9,543 bases of DNA, taken from contig JAKPUV010000927.1 of NCBI GenBank assembly GCA_029554925.1, forward strand, positions 1 to 9,543, written 5' to 3'. This document shows, piece after piece, positions 6,201-9,543 of this stretch (position 1 is its first letter; every line of letters starts with the position of its first letter). The notes beneath the pieces were generated by a model. That model saw nothing but the letters and a program-made list of their open reading frames with translations, was not told the DNA's origin and ran no database searches. Source of the DNA: Candidatus Hydrogenedentota bacterium. GTDB taxonomy: Bacteria > Hydrogenedentota > Hydrogenedentia > Hydrogenedentales > CAITNO01. Position numbers and translations under genes: made by a program.

Positions 6201-9171
6201 CAGCGGCGACACGGCGTCCGGGCTTGCGGCGGGCGAATGGCGGGTTGAGTTCAAGGATGCTGCGGGATGGGCGCCCCCCGGTTCACACACGGTTATCGTG
6301 CCCGCGGAAGGCACTGCGGCCGATACGGGCGTCTATACGTCCGTCGCCGTGGACATGACCTGGTCCACGTACCTGGGCGGCACGGGGGATGACCGCGGCA
6401 CCGGCATCGCGGTGGACGGGAGCGGCAACGTGTACGCCACGGGCCAAACCCAGTCCGCAGGGTGGACCAGCGGAGGGGGAGACGCAACCCAGAACGGCGG
6501 ATGGGATGGTTACGTGGTGAAACTGACTTCAGCGGGTGCACACCAGTGGTCCACCTATCTGGGCGGCGCGAGCGCTGAGTACAGTCAGGGCATAGCGGTG
6601 GACGGGAGCGGCACTGTATACGTCACGGGCTGCACTTATTCTGCGGGCTGGACCAGCGGGGGGGGAGACACAACCTATAACGGCGGATGGGATGGTTACG
6701 TGGTGAAACTCACCCCGGCGGGTGCGCATGCCTGGTCCACCTACCTGGGTGGAACAAACGCGGAATACGGTGAAAGCATCGCGGTGGACGGAGACGGCAG
6801 CGCCTACGCTACGGGCTACACCACTTCCGCAGGCTGGACCAGCGGCGGTTGGGACACGACCCAGAGCGGCGGCTGGGACGCGTACGTCGTGAAACTGACC
6901 CCGGCGGGTGCGCATGCCTGGTCCACCTATCTGGGCGGCACGGGGGATGAATACGGTTACGGCATCGCGGTGGACGGGAGCGGCAACGTGCACGCCAACG
7001 GCCACACCGGTTCACCAGGCTGGACCAGTGGCGGCTGGGATACGACGATAAACGGAGGATATGACGGGTTCGTGGTGAAACTGACCCCTGCGGGCTCGCA
7101 TGTATGGTCCACCTACCTGGGCGGCGCGAGTTCTGACCAGGGCCGCGGCATCGCGGTGGACGGGAGCGGCAACGTGTACGCCACAGGCCAAACCCAGTCC
7201 GCAGGGTGGACCAGCGGCGGGGGGGACATGACCCAGAACGGCGGATGGGATGGTTACGTGGTGACACTGACCCCGGCGGGTGCGCATGCATGGTCCACGT
7301 ACCTGGGCGGCGCGAAGGATGATTGGGGCTACGGCATTTCGGTGGACGGGATCGGCAACGTGTACGTCACGGGCCAAACCCAGTCCGCAGGGTGGACCAG
7401 CGGCGGGGGAGACACGACCCAGAACGGCGGCTATGACGCGTATGTCGTGAAATTCACCCCAACGGGCGCGCATGCCTGGTCCACGTGCCTCGGCGGTGAG
7501 GCGGATGACGAGGGTTACGGCATCGCGGTGGATGGGAGCGGCAACGTGTATGCCACGGGGTATACCCAGTCCGCAGACTGGGTGTTTGGTGGCTGGCAGA
7601 CCGCCTATGGCGGCAATACTGACGCCTTTGTGGTGAAAATCATCGGGTTTGTCGCCCCCGACGCCCCGTCCGACTCGGGCGCGGCGGCGATCGGCCTGGA
7701 CACGATCACGTGGACGTGGGTGGACAATTCGTCCGATGAGACCGGCTTCAACGTGTGGGCGGACCCGGGCGCGGGCGCGCCGGTGACGCTGCAGGCGACG
7801 ACGGCGGCGGACGCGACGGCCTGGACGCAGGGCGGCCTTCCCGTGAACTCGCTGCACACCTTCCAGGTGGCGGCGACGAACGCGGACGGGGACAGCGAGA
7901 GGACGGCGCCGTTCCCGGCGTGGACGCTGGCGGCGGTTCCCGCCGCGCCTGTGGTGGGCAACCCGACGGGCGCGACGCTGGACCTGTCTGTGGGCGCGGG
8001 GGACGGCAACCCGGCGGGCACGGAGTATGCCCTGCGCTGCGTGACGACGGGCCAATGGGTGCAGGCGGACGGCGCGCTGGGCGGGACCGCCATGTGGCAG
8101 GCTGCGGCGGTCTGGGGCACTGTGACGGTGTCCGGCCTGGCTGAAGCCACCGAACACACCTTTGAGGCGCTGGCGCGCAATGGCGCAGGCGTGGAGACGG
8201 CGGCGGGCCCGGCCGCCTCCGGCGTGACGCTGGAAGCCGTGCCACCGACGGCAATGGTGACGCTGCTGGACCCGACGCCGACGCAGGCAGCGGTGCTGCG
8301 GTACGGCGTGGTCTTCAGCGAGCCCGTGGCCCCGACGTTCACAGTGGACGACGTGGCGCTGACGGGCGGGCTGTCGGGGACGGTGGCAGTGGACGGCGCG
8401 GACCCGGCGTACACCGTGACCGTGACGCTGACCGGCATGAATCCCGACGGCCTGACGGGCATCGCCATCGGCACGGACGTGCAGGACGGGGCGGGCAACG
8501 GCTTCGCCGGGGCGGTGTCGCCGCAGTACGACGTGGTGTGGTGGCCGGGATTCGCCGCGCCGCCCGCCGGGGGCGTGCTGGGCTACACGGGCGACCCGGG
8601 GCCGGTGCTGGACGCGTCGGTGGCGGCGGGCGCGCCGCGCGCGGCGGCGTACCAGTGGTGGCGGGATGACGGGACGAAGAGCGTGGTGGCCGGCCCGGCG
8701 ATGGCGGTGTGGAACCTGGGGACGCTGTCCCCGGCGCTGGACGGCGTGTACTGGTGCTCCGTGGCCTACGGCGGGCTCAGTGTCACCACGGCCCCCGTGG
8801 AGGTGCGTGTCCGCAACCGGATCGCGCTGACGGCGCAGCCTGCGGACCAGACCATCGTCCCGGGCGGCACGGCGGTCTTCACGGTGTCCGCGGCGGGCGG
8901 GTACACGCCGCTGCACTACCAGTGGCGGCTCAACGGCGCGAACGCGCCGGGCAGCCCGGACGCGGCGGCCTGGACGCTGGAGAACGTGACGGCCGAACAG
9001 GCGGGCGCGTACAGCGTCGTGGTGTCCGACAGCCACAGCGACAGCGCGGAGTCCGGCATGGCCGTCCTGAAGGTGGAGTCGAACGTGCCCGCGGCGGGGA
9101 TGCTGGGTCTGGCGGCGCTGGCCGGAGCGCTGGCCTTGGCCGGGCGGCGAAGGAGGGGTGTCCGCAGATGA
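3106..9171 (+). CDS. Giant secreted SBBP-repeat protein: three predicted seven-bladed beta-propellers plus Fn3/Ig-like domains and a C-terminal sorting tail
   Basis: The product is 2021 residues. Residues 1-35 are a signal peptide with a likely cut after AFPA. Residues 39 to about 1513 hold 21 repeats of 61-66 residues with the consensus WSTYLGG..D.GYGIAVDGSGNVYATG...SAGWTSGGWDTT.NG..DGYVVKLTPAGAH, the signature of SBBP beta-propeller repeats. They form three blocks of seven, divided by two PEGA-like linkers starting at residues 486 and 1004. The tail comprises Fn3-like domains at about 1517-1610 (core WTWVDNSSDETGF) and 1611-1711, a bacterial Ig-like domain at about 1715-1810 (VVFSEPVAPTFTVDDV), Ig-like domains at about 1816-1905 (LDGVYWCSV) and 1906-1991 (QPADQTIVPGG, YQWRLNG, AGAYSVVV), and a VPAAG sorting tail at 1994-2021. 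No catalytic motif was seen. The architecture suggests an exported surface or matrix protein for binding or adhesion; the ligand is unknown. It has its own promoter. Repeat copies are very similar at DNA level, so copy number may vary between strains or be misassembled. Confidence 0.92.
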   Translation: MKTRSIGGTRGARRAGAVWGVLFLAAAACGPAFPATLEWGTYLGGSGGDGAQSVALDGDGNLYVVGDTASTGWVSGGWDATFNDGVTTETDAFLVKLSPAGAHVWSTYLGGSGKESGSGVAVDGSGNVYATGETYSAGWTSGGWDTTINEGTAGLSDGYVVKLTPAGSHAWSTYLGAIHSDYGYDIAVDGSGNVYATGETYSAGWTSDGWDTTINGGSGGYPDGYVVKLTPAGAHAWSTYLGGTADDSGYGIAVDGDGNVCATGKTTSYVTGWVSGGWNTTANGTSDGFVVKLAPAGMHVWSTYLGGLGVEYGRDIAVDGSGNAYVTGDTDSAGWTSGGWDTTWNGDKDGYVVKLTPAGAHAWSTYLGGTAYDYGYGIAVDGGGNVYTTGSTRSAGWTSGGWDTIWNGTYDGFVVKLTPAGAHAWSTYLGGASGESGLGIAVDGSGNVYVTGQTNSAGWISGGWDTTHNGSSDAYVVKIVDTGETGSLQMTLAPPAAVAAGAQWRPTTTTAWLNSGDTVSGLAAGEWSVEFKDIAGWTPPGPRAVSVPTGGTAADTGVYTSVSVDMAWSTYLGGTAYDYGYGIAVDGSGNVYATGTTSSTGWTSGGWDATDNGTDGFVVKLTSGGAHQWSTYLGGANPENGCGIAVDGSGNVYATGTTSSAGWTSGGWDTTYSGTDGYVVKLTPAGAHAWSTYLGGAAYDYGYGIAVDGSGNVYATGTTSSTGWTSGGWDTTGSGGYDGFVVKLTPTGAHAWSTYLGGLYDEYGQGIAVDEGGGNVYATGSTGSSGWISGGWKASWNGGTDGYVVKLTEAGAHAWSTYLGGGGDDEGYGIAVDGGGNVYAAGETKSAWWTSGGWDTMINGGAEGVSDGYVVKLTPAGAHAWSTYLGGLDSEYVRHIAVDGSGNVYATGDTDSAGWTSGGWDTSWNGGTDSYVVKLTPAGAHIWSAYLGGEADDEGYGIAVDGSGNVYAAGSTSSAWWTNGGWDTTYDGFSDAYVAKMVDTGETGSLQITLAPPAAAVAGAQWRPTTTTAWLNSGDTASGLAAGEWRVEFKDAAGWAPPGSHTVIVPAEGTAADTGVYTSVAVDMTWSTYLGGTGDDRGTGIAVDGSGNVYATGQTQSAGWTSGGGDATQNGGWDGYVVKLTSAGAHQWSTYLGGASAEYSQGIAVDGSGTVYVTGCTYSAGWTSGGGDTTYNGGWDGYVVKLTPAGAHAWSTYLGGTNAEYGESIAVDGDGSAYATGYTTSAGWTSGGWDTTQSGGWDAYVVKLTPAGAHAWSTYLGGTGDEYGYGIAVDGSGNVHANGHTGSPGWTSGGWDTTINGGYDGFVVKLTPAGSHVWSTYLGGASSDQGRGIAVDGSGNVYATGQTQSAGWTSGGGDMTQNGGWDGYVVTLTPAGAHAWSTYLGGAKDDWGYGISVDGIGNVYVTGQTQSAGWTSGGGDTTQNGGYDAYVVKFTPTGAHAWSTCLGGEADDEGYGIAVDGSGNVYATGYTQSADWVFGGWQTAYGGNTDAFVVKIIGFVAPDAPSDSGAAAIGLDTITWTWVDNSSDETGFNVWADPGAGAPVTLQATTAADATAWTQGGLPVNSLHTFQVAATNADGDSERTAPFPAWTLAAVPAAPVVGNPTGATLDLSVGAGDGNPAGTEYALRCVTTGQWVQADGALGGTAMWQAAAVWGTVTVSGLAEATEHTFEALARNGAGVETAAGPAASGVTLEAVPPTAMVTLLDPTPTQAAVLRYGVVFSEPVAPTFTVDDVALTGGLSGTVAVDGADPAYTVTVTLTGMNPDGLTGIAIGTDVQDGAGNGFAGAVSPQYDVVWWPGFAAPPAGGVLGYTGDPGPVLDASVAAGAPRAAAYQWWRDDGTKSVVAGPAMAVWNLGTLSPALDGVYWCSVAYGGLSVTTAPVEVRVRNRIALTAQPADQTIVPGGTAVFTVSAAGGYTPLHYQWRLNGANAPGSPDAAAWTLENVTAEQAGAYSVVVSDSHSDSAESGMAVLKVESNVPAAGMLGLAALAGALALAGRRRRGVRR
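3220..4545 (+). repeat. Propeller block 1: seven SBBP repeats
   Basis: Repeats begin at the Trp codons at 3220, 3418, 3616, 3814, 4006, 4192 and 4378. The spacings are 66, 66, 66, 64, 62 and 62 codons, and the seventh stops at VVKIV. The first repeat is the most divergent (WGTYLGG, GDGNLYVVGDT). Length variation is confined to the loop after GWDTT. The seventh copy lacks the LTPAGAH connector and leads straight into the linker, as expected for the last blade of a closed ring. Confidence 0.9.
4561..4785 (+). repeat. PEGA-like linker domain 1
   Basis: Residues 486 to about 560 read GSLQMTLAPPAA, then GAQWRPTTTTAWLNSGDT, SGLAAGEWSVEFKDIAGW and a terminal ADTGVY. This is the pattern of small PEGA-like beta domains (SGLxxGxxxVxF, GW.PP). 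It separates blocks 1 and 2 and is closely related to the element at 6115-6339; a 59-nt stretch (4602-4660) is identical to 6156-6214. Confidence 0.75.
4807..6099 (+). repeat. Propeller block 2: seven SBBP repeats
   Basis: Repeats begin at the Trp codons at 4807, 4990, 5173, 5359, 5548, 5746 and 5932, with spacings of 61, 61, 62, 63, 66 and 62 codons. The seventh ends at VAKMV. Repeats one and three of this block (4807-4929 and 5173-5295) differ at one of 123 bases, showing recent duplication or gene conversion. The fourth has a one-residue insertion (VDEGGGN). The fifth and seventh have AWWT in place of AGWT. Confidence 0.9.
6115..6339 (+). repeat. PEGA-like linker domain 2
   Basis: It starts at residue 1004 with GSLQITLAPPAA and keeps every conserved feature of linker 1, with replacements such as SVEFKDI to RVEFKDA and TPPG to APPG. 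The junctions on both sides also match linker 1 (VDTGE before, TSVxVDM after), so propeller plus linker was probably duplicated as one cassette. Confidence 0.75.
6361..7644 (+). repeat. Propeller block 3: seven SBBP repeats, uniform 186-nt period
   Basis: Repeats begin at the Trp codons at 6361, 6547, 6733, 6919, 7105, 7291 and 7477. All six spacings are exactly 62 codons. Four copies (1, 2, 5, 6) carry SGGGD in place of SGGWD. The last copy is the most divergent in its second half (SADWVFGGWQTAYGG) and ends VVKII before the first Fn3-like domain; there is no third PEGA-like linker. Confidence 0.9.
9085..9168 (+). other. C-terminal sorting signal of PEP-CTERM type (VPAAG variant)
   Basis: Residues 1994-2021 read VPAAGMLGLAALAGALALAG followed by RRRR-G-V-RR. 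This is the three-part layout of PEP-CTERM-like tails: a short Pro-containing motif, one transmembrane helix and an Arg cluster at the extreme end. Such tails are recognised by exosortase-type transpeptidases during export to the surface. No sortase gene is in the window and the precise subfamily is not certain. Confidence 0.75.
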
Positions 9172-9196
9172 CGCATAGGGCCGCAGATTCATAGGA
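9162..9196 (+). repeat. Short tandem direct repeat across the giant gene's stop codon
   Basis: CCGCAGATGACGCATAGGG at 9162-9180 is followed immediately by the related CCGCAGATTCATAGGAC at 9181-9197. The blocks CCGCAGAT and CATAGG appear in both in the same order. The stop codon TGA (9169-9171) lies in the first unit, so the last codons of the gene belong to the repeat. Confidence 0.6.
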
Positions 9197-9229
9197 CGAC
9201 GTCATTTTCCGACAGCGGGAGATGCGGCG

Positions 9230-9381
9230 GTTGTCGTGTTCGCGCGGGGCGCGGCAAGCGGTGCCCCCACGGGCCCGTGCCCTGGGCATGCGCGAAGTAC
9301 CGGGCCACCCTTGCGACGAAGAGGGCGCGGCAAGCAGCACCCTCTTCGCCCGGGGGGTGACGGAGGGGGCGGGTGTCATCC
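9230..9381. repeat. REP/BIME-like palindromic element, copy B
   Basis: The core GGGCGCGGCAAGCGGTGCCC at 9247-9266 matches the left core of element A with one change, and the match runs to 9274 with two changes in 28 nt. A second core in the same orientation is at 9323-9342. The spacer contains GCATGCGCGAA at 9286-9296, the reverse complement of the spacer motif of copy A. The first core plus spacer therefore aligns over about 60 nt with the opposite strand of copy A. The right flank (CCCTCTTC, G-runs, CATCC) again resembles copy A in the forward direction. Copy B is thus a rearranged mosaic of the same parts. It lies 59 nt or more after the giant gene, in a 372-nt stretch with no credible gene. 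Confidence 0.75.
9317..9348 (+). terminator. Hairpin downstream of the giant gene
   Basis: CGAAGAGGG at 9317-9325 pairs perfectly with CCCTCTTCG at 9340-9348 around a 14-nt loop that contains most of a REP-like core. No T-run follows, so it is not a classical intrinsic terminator. It could stabilise the 3' end of the transcript or simply be part of element B. Confidence 0.35.
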
Positions 9382-9420
9382 GGGCGGGGGATGGGGCCGT
9401 TGCCTTGCCGTGGTTTTGGC

Positions 9421-9456
9421 GGGTTCGGGCGGGGCGGCGGGGGGGGGGCACGGGGG
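9421..9456 (+). other. G-run cluster able to form a G-quadruplex
   Basis: Within 36 nt there are runs of GGG, GGG, GGGG, ten consecutive G (9439-9448) and GGGGG, separated by loops of 1-4 nt. This satisfies the usual G3+ N1-7 pattern on the + strand. It ends directly before the -35 box of the outgoing promoter. A looser G-rich group precedes it at about 9364-9396. Confidence 0.6.
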
Positions 9457-9457
9457 T

Positions 9458-9486
9458 TTGGATTCCCCCCCGTTTTCTGGTATAAT
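9458..9486 (+). promoter_or_regulatory. Strong sigma70-like extended -10 promoter reading out of the window
   Basis: TTGGAT at 9458-9463 and a perfect TATAAT at 9481-9486 are exactly 17 nt apart, and the -10 is preceded by TGG, giving an extended -10 (TGnTATAAT). Transcription would begin near 9493. The -35 lies in the loop of a short hairpin formed by CGGGGG (9451-9456) and CCCCCG (9467-9472). Confidence 0.75.
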
Positions 9487-9543
9487 CGCCAATCCGGCGG
9501 GGACCCGTTAAGTCCTTTACTTTCCATGATTTAGATTTGCAAT
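9487..9543 (+). other. Start of an AT-rich leader for an unseen downstream gene
   Basis: From about 9507 the base composition changes sharply from very GC-rich to AT-rich. The only ATG (9526) is followed by ATT TAG, so no coding region begins here. It is most likely the 5' untranslated leader of the transcript started at the 9458-9486 promoter; the gene itself lies beyond the window. Confidence 0.4.

Noticed and set aside
3220..7644. CRISPR-like or satellite array because of regular repetition
   Set aside because: The period is about 186 nt, always a multiple of three, in one continuous frame with protein-level conservation; it is coding repetition.
9526..9534. ATG at the right edge as a possible gene start
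   Set aside because: It is followed after one codon by TAG.

Overview
The window is a very GC-rich bacterial segment with all supported genes on the + strand. It has two transcription units separated by a repeat-rich intergenic region. The gene content (type II secretion/type IV pilus components, secreted proteins with cleavable signal peptides, a C-terminal sorting tail of PEP-CTERM type) points to a diderm environmental bacterium. The mix of SBBP propeller repeats, PEGA-like linkers and a VPAAG-type tail resembles proteins I associate with uncultured PVC-group or Hydrogenedentota-like lineages. That placement is a weak inference, not a demonstrated assignment.

Unit 1 (positions 1-2734) is the end of a secretion/pilus operon: a 5'-truncated pseudopilin-like gene, a complete GspF/PilC-family inner-membrane platform gene, and a secreted SGNH/GDSL-family hydrolase. 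The genes are 16 and 29 nt apart, each with a good Shine-Dalgarno sequence, so they are probably co-transcribed. A GC-rich hairpin followed by five T residues (2911-2952) is a plausible terminator for this unit.

Unit 2 (promoter about 2978-3006, CDS 3106-9171) is one giant secreted protein of 2021 residues. After a signal peptide it has exactly 21 SBBP-type repeats in three blocks of seven (7+7+7). Two near-duplicate PEGA-like linkers separate the blocks. The simplest reading is three consecutive seven-bladed beta-propellers. These are followed by two fibronectin-III-like domains, a bacterial Ig-like domain, two further Ig-like domains, and a terminal VPAAG-hydrophobic-Arg-cluster sorting tail. 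It looks like a long cell-surface or exported adhesion/structural protein, with no enzymatic motif seen.

The giant gene lies between two related non-coding elements of about 150 nt (2782-2935 and 9230-9381). They are built from four copies of a 20-nt palindromic core (GGGCGC-loop-GCGCCC, loop RGCAAGCR) and a spacer that is inverted between the two elements. This arrangement recalls REP/BIME mosaics. The right end (9421-9543) holds a G-run cluster, a hairpin over a -35 box and a consensus extended -10 promoter reading out of the window into an abruptly AT-rich leader. The gene it drives is not in the window.
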